28,743 nt of DNA from Mesotaenium endlicherianum (Eukaryota > Streptophyta > Zygnematophyceae > Zygnematales > Mesotaeniaceae), in the NCBI GenBank assembly GCA_009602735.1, contig WELA01004268.1:1811637-1840379 (forward strand), given 5' to 3'. A program made the translations under genes and the position numbers. The first letter of the stretch is position 1. Each line of letters begins with the position of its first letter. Below the pieces are notes generated by a model, which did not search any database, was not told the origin of the DNA, and worked only from the letters and a program-made list of their open reading frames with translations. Below, in pieces: positions 10,901-22,187 of this stretch.

Positions 10901-12921
10901 GCGCGCATGTGGCATGTGCCCGGGGGGGGGAGGGGGGGCGGGGGGGGGCAGCGTGACGCGCTTCAAGGTGCTGGTGGATGCGGTGGTGAAGCATGGCACC
11001 AACTTCTACCACACCATCACGGAGGTGCTGCCCGCGTTCGTCCTGCTCTCCAAAGTCATCCAGGCCAACCAGGTGAGTCGGCGAGCATCACTACTTTCTC
11101 CCTTCCTTCAGATGCCAACGTCAGCATTTTCTTTTTTCAGAACCTCCTCCGTTGTACTTGGATCGGAAGAGCCCTGTTGTGACGAGGGCTCCCTGCCGCC
11201 TGCCGCAGTCCTGCTGCCCGCCACGACCTGCAGCTCGTCGTGCAGCACAGCCCGGGAGCGAGCTAGGAGGACTGCATGCGGCCATAGCGTGCTGGGGACC
11301 TTGATGCCATGCTGTGTGGCGCAACACACATGCCAGGCTGCAGCCCATGCGCGGGCCAGCATGGAGCTGCAGTATGTGGACCTGGCTGTCGTCAGTTGCC
11401 AGCGCCGATGCGACTGCAGGGGCTCCCAATCCTTGGTGGCATTTTCCGCTTCACGCAGGTGTAGGCCAGTGGCAATGGCTTGCGAGAGACCTTGCTAAGA
11501 GTGGGGCGAGAGGAATTTAGTTGGAGGGGGCTCTTTTCTGAAGCCTCAAAGGGGGAACTGAGTCTGCTCTGACGTGCCTGCGTGCTGGATCAAAAAGAAT
11601 CCGCCTCTTTCTGCGCGTGTCCATTGCTTCTCTTTGCAAATGAGACTCCTCAAGGCTAACAGGGTGGCAGCTGAGTGAGCCGGAGGTCGAGTTGCGTGCA
11701 TGCCGCTGTGTAGGATGGCACCCATACCCTTTCTGACCAGAGTGACCAGAGAAGGACCATGCAGAGCATTCTCTTGGCTGGCAATGGCAGTTCCTGCGGG
11801 GCTCTTGCAGGTAACGTGTATAAAAGAGTAGGACGTGCAGAGACAAGGCTGGCCAGAGGAGAGGGAGCTGATCCTTGTACTCGACAGTTGCACGCATGCA
11901 GGGTATTCCGGTGGCAATCCACGACAGAATGGACAGTGTGGGGCCCATGAGGAGCTGGCTCCCACTCGTGGGCGTCCACCTAGACGACCTGAACATCCAC
12001 AGGATGAACTACTCGCGCCACCTGTTCTTTGCGGAGAAGCTGCTGATGCCGGCTCAGATTCCGTGTGGGAAGCCGAGCGCTTCGTTGTTCAAAGTGATGA
12101 GGAAGCGGTACCTGAAGCTTACGCCCAAGAGACTAAGGTGAGAATAGACAGCCTCGCAAAATACGCACACCTACTTCGGGCGAAGGGTAGAAGAAAAGCT
12201 CCCCATTTGCTACAACTTTGCACCCTGTTACATGTCATTGCGTTACTCTGGTCATGCCCACTTTGGCGGAGGGGCTTTTATGTAATTGATTAATGAGTTT
12301 ACTATTGAGTGATTGGCATATGCCTTGAGGTTTGCGGAAAGGCTTTGTGTAACTGAATATTTGAATGGACTTCTGTGGTGGTTGCGGCTCTTCTCGTCGA
12401 AGGTTTTTTCTCTACCATCTATTGCCTGTAGAAGCTTACCATGTTTTGAGCGGTGTTACTTTTGCCACAGACGAAAGGAGCCTTTGTGGCGATACACCAA
12501 GGATGAGTGGACACTCGTGGTGGGCATGAGGCCACCAAATGCTACGAGACACCTTAAGCAGCATGACGAGATCTGGAAGGCCTTGACGGACCGATATGGG
12601 CCGTCACGCCTGCGCCTATTTGTGGGCGACGAGACGACCGAAGAAACAATGAAGATCTTCTCCAAGGCTTTGATTTATTTAGGTCCACATGGAGCTGGTA
12701 TGACCAATATGCTATGGATGCCCCCTCATGGTGTTGTGGTTGAGGTCATGCCTCAAGACAATGTCAATTTATGTTACCATCTCTTAGCCTCGCACTGTGA
12801 GCATGACTACTTTATGCTCTTAGGAGCTGGGAACTTCACGTCATCGATAAGTATTCCCCCCCTCAAGGTCATAAGCACCATAGAAAAATTACTTCCACCT
12901 AAGAAGGTTAAGGTTAGGTGA
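7970..12921 (+). CDS. GT61-family glycosyltransferase (DUF563 type), five visible exons
   Basis: Exons are about 7970-9400, 9899-9981, 10952-11072, 11902-12137 and 12471-12921 (TGA stop), with all introns GT-AG and phases consistent, giving about 770 residues. The protein begins with a hydrophobic segment (about 7980-8065) like a type II Golgi anchor. About 300 residues of charged, Gly/Ser/Glu/Arg-rich stem follow, including a Glu-Arg repeat at 8938-8970. A Cys-containing segment starts near 9225 (CRGARACP). The GT61 catalytic domain carries ENVYLNGRG, NFYHTITEVLP, a CGKPS segment, and the family hallmark GPHGAGMTN (12682 on) followed by PPHGVVVEV. GT61 enzymes transfer xylose, arabinose or GlcNAc in the secretory pathway; the donor and acceptor cannot be told here. 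The start is uncertain: the frame is open back to a stop at 7934, has no ATG before the hydrophobic segment, and the first in-frame ATG is 8042. An acceptor-like TTGCAG ends at 7969, so an upstream exon is possible. Confidence 0.82.
8938..8970 (+). repeat. GAGAGG coding repeat in the GT61 stem
   Basis: A purine-only GGGAGA hexamer array inside exon 1 encodes alternating Glu-Arg. It sits in the predicted luminal stem and is probably variable in length. Confidence 0.85.
10920..10951 (+). repeat. G-tract immediately before a GT61 3' splice site
   Basis: About 28 bases consist almost only of G, broken by single A and C, and end in the CAG acceptor of exon 3 (10952). Four G-runs in a row could form a G-quadruplex. 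No polypyrimidine tract is present on the transcribed strand. Confidence 0.85.
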
Positions 12922-15900
12922 GGTTAGGAGGAATTTACCCAAAAAAACATTTTGTGTCATGTTCTCTGTTGTTGGGGACCGGCGATTAGATCGTGTAAAA
13001 ATGTGGTAATTAACATGGTACAATCTACATGAGCTGCAGCTAGGGTTGCTGGAGGTGAACGTAGGAGGAGGTATAAATGATTGCCATAGGCAAAGTTTTC
13101 AAGTGTTCAAACATTTTTGAGGTCAATTGCCCTGAAGGGACTGGTAAATTTCGTGTTGTTGCATAACATACTAAGGTATGACCAAGAAATTCTCCCATTT
13201 TCTGTAGCATGCAAGGGAGGGTAGGTTGTCTAGTGCGAGTGAAACAATATTTGTTCATTTTGCGTAGGAAAATTAAACCACGTGCTCAATTATTGACAGC
13301 ATTGTTTTTGTGGCAAGAAGGAACGACTTTAATGACATGTAATTAGTTGTTCAAAGATACGTAGGGCATTGGCTCGAACTACCACGTGAGCAATGGACAT
13401 GCACTACTTGATGGCATTGGTGCAACTATCATGAAGGATGTTACAAAACTTTTGTCATTACAACAGCACATCGTTGCTAGATCATATGAGTTTAGCTAAT
13501 ATAATAGAAACTTATCACATTGACAGCACAACTTTTACAAGGGAGAACTTCCACATACATGCATGCATGGATTTGACCTGATAAACATGAAGTTTTTTTT
13601 GCATATAAGCATTTTGAGCATGTATGCGTAAGTCTGTGCAATGAAGCAAACTCTACTTTGTGATGTGACGTTGATTAACTGTTTGTGTTGACAACAGCAG
13701 ATTGCCCGAGGCCCAAAAACGTAGTGAGAGTAAAGAGATTATGTTGTTGGAGAGAAACGAGAAGAAATGCATAAAAGTAGATCAGAGTGGTCAACTCTTG
13801 CTAAGTACACAAGAGTAAATGTTGGCTCAAGATGTTTCTTGTGAACGCTTCACTAAAAGTGTGCAAGTGGCGAAACGACTCAAATTGATTGACGCCAAAA
13901 TCGATGGGACTATATGGCTTTCAAAGTGGACCCATTGTGACTTTCCCAAGGCCAAAATTCAGATGGAATTGGTTCCTTACAGTGATTTTGCGATACAACG
14001 TGTTCTAAAACACAAACCTAATACCAATTTTTCAAGACACAAAATTTTGTCATACCAATAACGCATGTCTTTTGTCCTCGAAGATATCGTTTTGGTAGCA
14101 TTAAACTTCATCATATGTAGCCAAAAAGTTCCAATACAAACGGCACGATGTTATTGTGCAACTCTGCACTCCAACCGACCCGCTCGTACACGCAACCATC
14201 GTTCCAGGCAACTTCATGAAATATTTATTACCAAAAAATATTTAGACTGACACTTTGTCGGCCGGCCCGCTAGAACTTCATTCCCCCAGCCAACTACATG
14301 TTTGCTTACGTTTCTAGAACAAAGAAGCCCGGGTCATCCACTTTCAAGCTTGTGGACGCATAAGCGTACACGAGACCTGTTATGTAATGCGTTTCTAGAT
14401 GGTGTTTCCAATTTGTATATGACCAATCGGCGAGAGTTTGATCATTTTGGAGCCAGATTTTGAATGTGAGGCCATCAGGGACGAATGTTGACTTTTCATA
14501 ACTCCGTGAAAAGAGGTTTCGGTGGAGAATTGGAGAAAAATAGCATCGAGGCCACAACAAGCATCCTGAAAACGATACGAAAGAGTGCGATACAGAAGGA
14601 GGCGAGGTGAGTCAATATCAACGGATGATTCTTGTGCACTGCCCAATCACGGAAATTAAATTCAAGACCAACCCAATGTTTTGGAAAAGATATTGGTCGA
14701 AACAAAAAACCAGGCCTCGACTTGCACGGTTTAAAAAAGTCTCATTTTCACCCACTAGTGCTGAAGACAGATTGTACCGTACCATCACAAAAAGATTGCT
14801 TCTTGTTGTAAGCTAAAATCCATTACTGCACAAATTTCACAGGCAAATATATGGAAATAGCTAGCAATAACATGACGTCTTGAGACTCACAATGTGGGTA
14901 GATGAAAGTTGATGTGGTGTTTGGGAAATCCCCTGTTTCATTGATGAAAGATTATTAAGTTTTTAATGTATTATATCCCATTGCGTGACCACCCTCAGAG
15001 ATACATCCATAAATTTGCACATGTTGTGGGTGCATGGGATTCATGAATTGAATTGGACAACCATAAGATAATTAACTAGGAGCATTTCAAAATTTTGCCA
15101 GAAATTCTTTCTCAGCCAACGGCCTTTTAGGTTCCCGGAAGTCGTCGACAAGCTTTAACAATTAGAACAGTCTGTCCACCGTATGAGAGTTCACATAGTG
15201 ATTGACTTCAATGCATATGAACGTATAAGAACATAAATGAGATTATCATTTCTCATGTGTAACAACTTACTATCTACCATTGATATGTATCAAAATACCT
15301 CTTGAGTGGGAAAAGGTTCAGCATCACAAACTCATTAAAAACTACGAGTTACTTATGGTTTTTCTCAATTCTTCTATATGGAACTACAACAAAACTCAAA
15401 ATAATTTGAGGGAGAAAGTATATCAGTACTGTGTACAAGACTCTTTGCGACAACTTTCACGTCTTTGTTGATTGAAGAAAAAGTTTATGTTGGTCATTTA
15501 TAGTATATCCTATGATCTATTATAAACACAATTGGTCACATTATCTTTTGTTTTAGTGCATAAGTCTCAAAAATCTTCAAATGCCTTATCTCTTTGACAA
15601 CCAGTGCTCCAAAAGTTTGAGCACAAAGTCATCCTGCTTACTAGATTTGGCGAACCAACAAGAAAGAAGCATAAAAACAACATATATCTTTATATTATCT
15701 TTTATTTGATTTTAAAACAATTTAAGGGTAATCAATTCTCATTTTAAAATTTATCCAACGATCTAAATATTTATTTTCTCTTCCTCACTCTTCACTCCAT
15801 GCGATATTCTGACAATATTTCACATCCACTTTTCTATTGGCCTTGGTTGCAAATTGAGATATTCAAATCTTGGTGTTCCACGAATTTGATTTGCAAATTG

Positions 15901-16260
15901 GTCCTAGCACACTAGCGATGGCTTGAGAAACCCAGGTACATTGGGTTGCGCCGATGGACAAAATCAAGGGTGGTGTACAATTTATGTGATGATGGTTCTT
16001 TTTGCAGATGGAGTGCAATGGCATGAATAAAGTATAATAGGTATGAAGAGAATTCCTGGCATGCAACTCCAAGTACCGTGGCTGATGTACTAAGCTAGAC
16101 CGGTGGAAAAATGAGAATGATTGACATCTTCCTGACGATAAAAAATTCAAGGGTCGACCCACCAACAAAATCAATGCGCCTAGGCACAATGACTCACAAC
16201 CACCATCAACAAGTCATGTTCATGTCGTGCCTAACCGCGTCGAGGCCAGGGCATGTGTGA
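12922..16260. other. AT-rich intergenic region, no recognisable gene
   Basis: I find no protein family, tRNA or rRNA here. Short frames at 13819-14061, 14306-14705 and 15863-16189 (the last on minus) do not resemble known proteins, and frames overlap on both strands. A run of about 45 codons on plus near 16110-16250 (containing GRPTNKINAPRH) has protein-like composition and could be a remnant of a mobile element, but this is weak. Base composition shifts from GC-rich gene DNA to AT-rich DNA soon after 12921. Confidence 0.55.
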
Positions 16261-16299
16261 TGCTCTCCAACACATTGATTTGATTGACTTGTCGGTAGC

Positions 16300-16360
16300 T
16301 CTTTGCACGTGGGTCCTCAACCTGGTCAATTTGTTGCTGCATCTTTGCACGTGAACTGTC
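16300..16360. repeat. Two-copy direct repeat with CACGTG cores
   Basis: CTTTGCACGTG occurs twice, with CACGTG at 16306-16311 and 16348-16353, 42 bases apart and followed by related TCAACC words. CACGTG is the G-box bound by plant bHLH/bZIP factors. There is no gene close by to regulate, so it may be a diverged tandem repeat. Confidence 0.5.
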
Positions 16361-16385
16361 AACCGGGTTGATCAACCTTTACCAC

Positions 16386-17103
16386 TGAAATGAATTGACT
16401 TACCAATAGGCGATTAACAATGAATAAAGACCTTCAAATCATCGAGTAATCTTTGTGGTATTTTTTGTTAATTGATCAAACAGCAAAAGACAGACGTACT
16501 AGCGGTGGACAATACTCGCAAGCCAAATGCAAGTAAACGAGCATCAATAATGCAATCAGTAAACTCATACATAAGCAAGGCTAGAAGACAGTGCGTATCA
16601 ATGGCTTCTTGCCTTGGACTCAGATCTCTCTCAGGAAGCAGTACAGGAGAGTTGGCCTCGTTTCCAAATGCCGAACTTGAGAGCAATACCTAGCATATGT
16701 ACATGGAATGAGTTTACTGTTCAACGGCAAGTGCCATGGCACCGCCTACCCGGGACTTAACTACGTTGGTAGGATCTCGGTTAATTAAATCCACAGCCAT
16801 CTCCCATCATCCCAAATCGCCATCCATCATAGGGATGTCATCTGGCCATTCATCTAGCATACCACACTTGGATGCATATCGAGGCAGTTCGCTGCTACCG
16901 AGTACGGAAGTCAGCTGGCTGTCAAAGAATGTGTCAGCAAGCTGACTTAAGTTGACTTCAGCCTGCTGCATCCGGCTGAGTCATTAAACTGATCATTATA
17001 TACGAAGTCCAGTAGACTGAATGTTGACTAAATTTAGCAGGTTTAATTTTATTAACTATTACATTTGAATGAATGATATCTACCAATACACTGATTCATT
17101 ACA
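16386..17103 (-). repeat. LTR of family A (copy 1), minus orientation
   Basis: This 718-base segment is the inverted counterpart of 21487-22187 over its whole length. Read on minus it starts TGTAATGAATC at 17103 and ends near AATGAATT complementary sequence at 16386, so both ends carry the same short inverted repeat as the other copies. There is no polypurine tract before its start (bases after 17103) and no convincing target-site duplication (ACCAC versus AGCAG), so it is best read as a solo LTR or a 5' LTR remnant. On plus it contains two short open frames that are also conserved in copy 2. Confidence 0.75.
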
Positions 17104-17990
17104 AGCAGTCACGCGCGCAGAAGTTAGAAGGCCAGCATATGTGCTAACTTGACGTGACATAAGTCAAGCAAACGGCATTCTTGAGGATGTGTTGCATGCA
17201 TGGTGCCTGTGATATGCACGAGCTCCTACACGCATCCTCTCATTTTCTCTCTCGCACATTTTGCCAAGAAGCAGAAAAAGGGAGCGAAGGAGAAGTAAGA
17301 GAAGGAGGAGAAGGCGCGAAGGATAAGGACTTTCTAAGGCTAAGAAGGAAATTCTCTTTGAAGAGATAGAGAGCTCGTAGATAGGATTTGCAAGGAGATT
17401 CTAGTGCAAGATTGGATCAAGCACCACGAGTGTGCAAAGAGTACATAAAATGATGAGTTGTGTATTAGTTTTTAATTTTTCAGAAGTCTCAATTGTCGAA
17501 TTGTAGAAAGCAAGAGCAGAGTTAGCAAGAAAGCCCTCAGTATAGTACTGAGTGAGTTCAGTCTGTAGTGAATAACTGACAAGAGCGGAAAACAGCAAAA
17601 GGCTTAGCCAGACCGGCACGGACCTTATAGAATTGAGAGTTCTGTAAGTTAAAACTTTGTGAAAGTTAAGCAAAAGCCCCGGTGGGCAAATTTCTCTGAA
17701 ACTTGGTCTTTCTTATTGACCTGCTTAGATGTGATTATGGCAAACTAGAATTTGGTCAATTGAATACCACTCAACTTGGGCAAAAGCCTATTTGGAAGTA
17801 AGACACTTTTGTCTTTGTAAGGAGAATTGAGTTGCTGAGAAATTTATGCAATATTGCTAAGTCCTGAAATAGAAATTAGAGAGAGTGCACTTGATGTAAA
17901 AGACACTAAAATCAATGAACTCCAAACTGGCTTGTGCCAATGTAGAATGACCAGCAGATGATCAACCATAGGCAAGTTGACATCAACACA
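17104..17990 (+). other. Leader or diverged 5' LTR ahead of the gag remnant
   Basis: This 890-base stretch lies between LTR copy 1 and a primer-binding-site-like sequence. It has no coding potential that I recognise. Its last bases (before 17991) loosely resemble the end of the family A LTR (GGCAAGT ... TCAACACA against GGTAAGT ... TTCATTACA). It could therefore be the degraded 5' LTR and leader of the plus-strand Ty3/gypsy element that follows. Confidence 0.35.
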
Positions 17991-18002
17991 TTGTATCGGA
18001 GC
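17991..18002 (+). promoter_or_regulatory. Putative retrotransposon primer-binding site (initiator Met tRNA)
   Basis: TTGTATCGGAGC matches the plant initiator-Met-tRNA primer-binding consensus TGGTATCAGAGC at 10 of 12 positions, 20 bases before the gag start at 18023. This is the expected place for a plus-strand Ty3/gypsy element. Confidence 0.5.
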
Positions 18003-18022
18003 GGTTATCAAAGTAGTCGTGT

Positions 18023-19471
18023 ATGGTAAGGACTAGGTCTCGAACTAGCAACTCTTGGGAAATGGAGGGTGAGGACAATGATACCATTGTAGAAGGGCAG
18101 GACAAAAGTCGCGTCTTTAAACCTCGTACCTACTTGGAAATGCTGCACGATGCAAGAGCTAGAGAAGCTGCTGAGCAGGCAGCAGTTCTTGCTGCAGTAG
18201 CAGCCCAATTAGCTGACGATGAGCGTTTAGCCAAAGAGGTAGAGGAAGCAGTAAAAAGGAGGGCCCCTGATGAAAAGACGGAGGAAGAGCATATGGCAGA
18301 AAGGGCCAACCTCCAAAACCAACCTCCTGCTGTGCCTACTGCTATACCTCTCCCTCAAATTCGCAGTCAATTGAGCGCAACAGGCATAGCCGGAGCGGCA
18401 GCAATCGGGAATGCCGAAGCTGCTACTATCGAGCTAATATTGCTGCTGTTGCGTTTGCTGGGCTACCACCTCAGAATGTAGATCTGGGAGCCTTATTTGT
18501 GCAAATGCAATCGCAAATGGCGAGCATGTATCAGTCCCAACAGGAGGACAAAAGGATCATGATGGCATTGCTCCGTGACAGAGACCAACTGGATTCTCAA
18601 ACCACTAGTGGTGGTGACAGAGGGTCAAGTAAGCCTAAGCCAAAACCTCCCCAAGACTATGATCTTGAGGTTAAAAAAAAAGTACTATCTGATCAAGTTT
18701 CTCGCTGATGTTAAGCAGTGGCTGGAGAACTACCCAGAACTGCAGGACTACGAGAAGGTCAGGCACACTGGTACTCTATTGAAAGGCAGTGCAGCAGACT
18801 CGTGGCTGTGTTGGAAAGGAGAGCGTAAGGCTCAGCAGCTCGGTGACCTTACTTGGGTAGAGTTTGTCAAGAAATTGCATAAGAAGTTTGATGTCATCAA
18901 TCAGCAGGAAAAAGCTATCTATGCAATGATTTCCTTGACATTGAAACAGACCACTTCAGTTGCTGAGTTTGCTCAAAATTTCTAGGAGAACATGACGAAG
19001 CAGCCGGATTTGCTAGAGCGGTATAGGATAGCATACTTCAGGTATGGCTTGAAATTCGAAGTCTCAGGTCATTTTGCTGAAAAGAAGTATGAGAAGCTGG
19101 CTGACTTGATCCAGGATGCTGATGCCTGGGATCAGCAGCAGTTTAATCACAAGCGCCAAAGTAATGCTTTGGTGTCTAAGATTGTCAAAAAGCTCCACGG
19201 TTTCTACAATGCAAATGAAGGAGATCAAGCTGAAGACGATCAGGATGATGAGTATGAGTATGAGTATAATGCTATGCAGTCTAGAGGGAGAGGAGGTTAC
19301 TCTCGAGGTGGCTATGGAAGAGGTGGTGGTAGGACTAAGCCAAGACCAGCCTCAGCAAAATTGATTTCTTACCATTGCCAACAGCTGGGTCACTACAGAG
19401 AGCAGTGTCCAGTCAAGCACCTTCCAAAGGTTGAGAAAAAGGGCCAGCCTTTACAAGACAGCAACAAGTAG
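18023..19471 (+). pseudogene. gag: Ty3/gypsy Gag polyprotein, broken
   Basis: The product would be the capsid-nucleocapsid protein of an LTR retrotransposon. It starts MVRTRSRTSN and carries an Ala/Glu-rich N-terminal helix. The capsid core region is recognisable (KQWLENYPE, DSWLCWKGERK, EFVKKLHKKFD), followed by an RGG-rich stretch and a zinc knuckle near 19371-19415. The frame changes near 18430 and again at a nine-A run (18673-18681), and a TAG stop interrupts it at 18983-18985. The first Cys of the zinc knuckle is Ser (SYHCQQLGHYREQC), so zinc binding is probably lost. Frameshifts, a stop and a damaged motif together show a dead copy. The following protease region is in the same orientation. 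Confidence 0.85.
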
Positions 19472-19568
19472 TATTCCAGTCTACTGACTGTGAGGATGCT
19501 AAAGATAGTGAGTCGTCACTAGCTGCCCTCGTAGCAGGTATTATGGGTCCTGCTGAACTGGATTCACT

Positions 19569-20344
19569 ATGCAGGAGACCATCAGCAATATAGACGTCCA
19601 GAGAGTGCACACTCTGGATGCTCTTGTTCCACCTGATGTCCAACATTTTTTTGCTACGTCAGGAGAACAATGCAAAAGTCAGGAAAAGACAGTCCCTCCT
19701 ATCCTACTGCATTGTATGATTGCAGGTAGGAAGGTGAGGGCATTTGTTGACGGAGGGACGTCACATACTTTTATCCATAAGGACTTGGTTAAGCGGCTAA
19801 GGCTACCTACTGTCACCCAAGGAAATGAAAAATATTCATGGGAGATGCCTCAAGTATCCCGGGAGGAGTTATGACCAAGCCTATTGCGGTCCAGTTAGGT
19901 TCTGGCCTTGTAGTTATAACTGAAACGCTTATATTTGAGATACTCAACACTGGCTTTTATGATCTCGTGCTAGGCAGGTCCTGACTTAACAAACATGAAG
20001 CTGAAGTATGTTGGAGCAGAAGTACAGTTAAAGTGAGAGGAGCCAGTGATGGGCAGACTAACTTGGCACCCACCTGTGCTCTTCCTCTTGTCCTGTATGG
20101 ATGGCAAATGAAGGAAAAGAAGAGGCTTCCAGGAGGATGCAAGTTGATAAATGCAATGGAATTCATCAGGAGCTGGAACCAGAAGGAAGACAGAATGATC
20201 TGTCTGCTGCTAAAAGAGGTACCTCCTCAACCTGAAGAAGTGGTTGAGAAAAGGGTAGCCCTCCGTAGCACCCTACTGCTGCAAAAATTGTTGCTCAATA
20301 TACTGATGTTTTTAATATGCCTCCAGGACTGCCCCCTAAGAGGG
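19569..20344 (+). pseudogene. pol: Ty3/gypsy protease and start of reverse transcriptase, truncated
   Basis: A retropepsin-like segment (AFVDGGTSHTFIHKDLVKRL, about 19739-19800) matches the gypsy pattern DSGATHxFI, but the catalytic triad reads DGG instead of DSG/DTG. The frame then breaks near 19870. The conserved stretch after the protease (LVLGRS-stop-LNKHEAEV) has TGA at 19982-19984 where a Trp is expected. Near 20296-20344 the start of reverse transcriptase is visible in a shifted frame (QYTDVF, then PPGLPPKR). All later pol domains are missing: the sequence runs directly into an LTR start at 20345. This looks like an internally deleted element. Confidence 0.8.
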
Positions 20345-21017
20345 TGTGAGGTCATAGGTTTTTAGAGTGCATTTTAAAGTGTCTTGAAAGTATGTTTTGA
20401 TTGCATAGAAATGTAGAGTGCATTGTTTTGGTCTTTTGGATACAAAGTTCATCGAATTTGGTTAAATACTGAGAAATTTATGAATTTTTGAAATTTTATT
20501 AGTTTTGAAGTCGGTTGACGACTGTCCTCAAGTCACAGTGAGCGCGACCGTCGGATTCATCGACAGCGTCAAGCGTTAGAGTGAATTTGAACCTTCACGT
20601 AACTTCGGCTGACGCGGAGTGCCGACTAGGTCGATTTACCTGGAAGTTTCGGATTAGCCTAGCGCGTGTAAGTTAGTATGTTCTAAAAAATTCCGATGCA
20701 TGCATGTGGACGTCAAAACGGCCCGACACGTCAGATAAGACTGATCTGGCTTACTCACGAATATTTTGGAAGGGACAATCTGACAAACACTTAGGAAAAT
20801 CCGTTGCTAAGCGGCCCTCCCGCCTAGAGAGGAGGTCAGAAAACTATCAATAGGCATAACTTTCTCATTACTTATCAGTTTTCACTTCTGTAAATTTCTA
20901 CGAGTTTGTAATGACAAGACCTTTCTTTCTAGTCCATTTGTGAGCAATTTCTTGCTACTCAAAATGTCAAGTAATGTTTATAAGCTTTCTTAGTGATATG
21001 TTGCTGCACTCTTTAGT
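20345..21017 (+). repeat. LTR of family B (copy 1), plus orientation
   Basis: The sequence starts TGTGAGGTCATAGG and aligns along its length with the reverse complement of about 27548-28223. Shared blocks include GACGCGGAGTGCCGACTAGG and TTTCTTGCTACTCAAAATGT. Similarity ends at about 21017. Its TATA box region is mutated (ATCAATAGG) where copy 2 has TATAAATAGG. It is directly joined to the truncated pol fragment on its left. Confidence 0.8.
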
Positions 21018-21464
21018 CAGTCAAGGACATGTGCCTCTTGCCGATGTATTTCAGCATGTTATCGGAATGCTTGTTTATGTGGGCATTAACACCCAGGTGG
21101 TTGAAGAGCAGGCTACAATATTTTGTTCTCCTCAAGGTCCAACTTTAGAACAATCAGGGTTCTTTAGAAGGCCAGCTCACAGACTTAGAGGGCTATCCAA
21201 ATCTAGGTCTAAATCTTAGTCTCCCGATCCTGGAGCCCCAGGAACAACCCCCTAAACATCAAAACCATCCTCCAGTCAAGCCTTGCTGGAGGTCTCTTTG
21301 TTTGCACCCCATAACGGAAGTGGACTGAGGGTGGAGGGGACAGTTCATTGTCACTAGTGATTTTCACAGCTAGGCAACAGTGTTGAAGTAAGAGGCAAGC
21401 GGTGGGGGATTAGTTCCATTAATTTCCTGACCATATAATTTTATCGTTTGATGTTGTTGAGGCG
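21018..21464 (+). other. 3' internal remnant of an LTR retrotransposon
   Basis: This stretch lies between family B LTR copy 1 and the polypurine tract of family A LTR copy 2. It holds a short plus-strand frame (to 21219) ending Ser/Arg-rich that I do not recognise. It may be the untranslated or C-terminal pol end of the element owning the 21487-22187 LTR. Confidence 0.4.
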
Positions 21465-21486
21465 ACAACAATTTAAGTTGGAGGGT
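21465..21486 (+). promoter_or_regulatory. Polypurine tract before family A LTR
   Basis: The purine-rich end AAGTTGGAGGGT lies directly before the LTR start TGTAATG. This is the expected plus-strand primer site of an LTR retrotransposon, and it makes 21487-22187 a 3' LTR in plus orientation. Confidence 0.55.
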
Positions 21487-22187
21487 TGTAATGAATCAGT
21501 ATATTGGTACATATAGTATTCAGTTTAATATAATAGTTAATTAAGTTCAGCGTGCTAAACTTCAGTCAACATTCAATCTGCTAGACTTCATATATAATTA
21601 TCAGTTTAATGACTCAGCCGAGAGCAGCAGGCTGAAGTCAACTTCGGTCAGCTTGCTGACCCATTCTCTCACAGCCAGCGTACTCGGTAGCAACAAATTG
21701 CCTATATATGCATCTAAGTGTGATATGCTAGATGAATGGCCAGATGACATCCTTGGGATGGATGGCGATTTGGGATGATGGGAGATGACGGTAGATTTGG
21801 TTAACCGAGGTCCTACCAACGTGGTTAACTCCCGGGTAGTGGGTGCCATTGAACAGTAAACTCATTCCGTGTACATATGCTAGGTATTGCTCTCGAGTTC
21901 GGCATTCGGAAACGAGGCCAACTCTCTTGTACTGCTTCCTCTGAGAGATCTGAATCCAAGGCGAGAAGCCATTGATACGCACTGTCTTCTAGCCTTGCTT
22001 ATGTATGAGTTTACTGATTGCATTATTGATGCTCGTTCACTTGCATTTGGCTTGCGAGTATTGTCCACCGCTAGTACGTTTGTCTTTTGCTGTTCAATCA
22101 ATTAACAGAAAATACCACAAAGATTACTCGCTGATATAAAGATCTTTATTAATTGTTAATCGCCTATTGGTAAGTCAATTCATTACA
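21487..22187 (+). repeat. LTR of family A (copy 2), plus orientation
   Basis: This 701-base LTR starts TGTAATGAATC and ends AATTCATTACA, so both ends carry the same 10-base inverted repeat. It is preceded by a polypurine tract. A TATA-like TATATATG lies near 21704. The reverse complement aligns over full length with 16386-17103, and its first 74 bases align with 28670-28743. A minus-strand frame (21880-22101) has the same length as the matching frame in copy 1 and differs at 7 of 73 residues. Confidence 0.82.

Noticed and set aside
10653..10910. Open frames in the GT61 intron between exons 2 and 3
   Set aside because: They overlap on both strands, lack GT61 similarity, and the phase of exons 2 and 3 fits without them.
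16386..22187. Large DNA transposon with 700-bp terminal inverted repeats
   Set aside because: The repeats begin and end like LTRs, copy 2 has a polypurine tract before it, copy 3 occurs alone, no target-site duplication flanks the pair, and no transposase lies inside.
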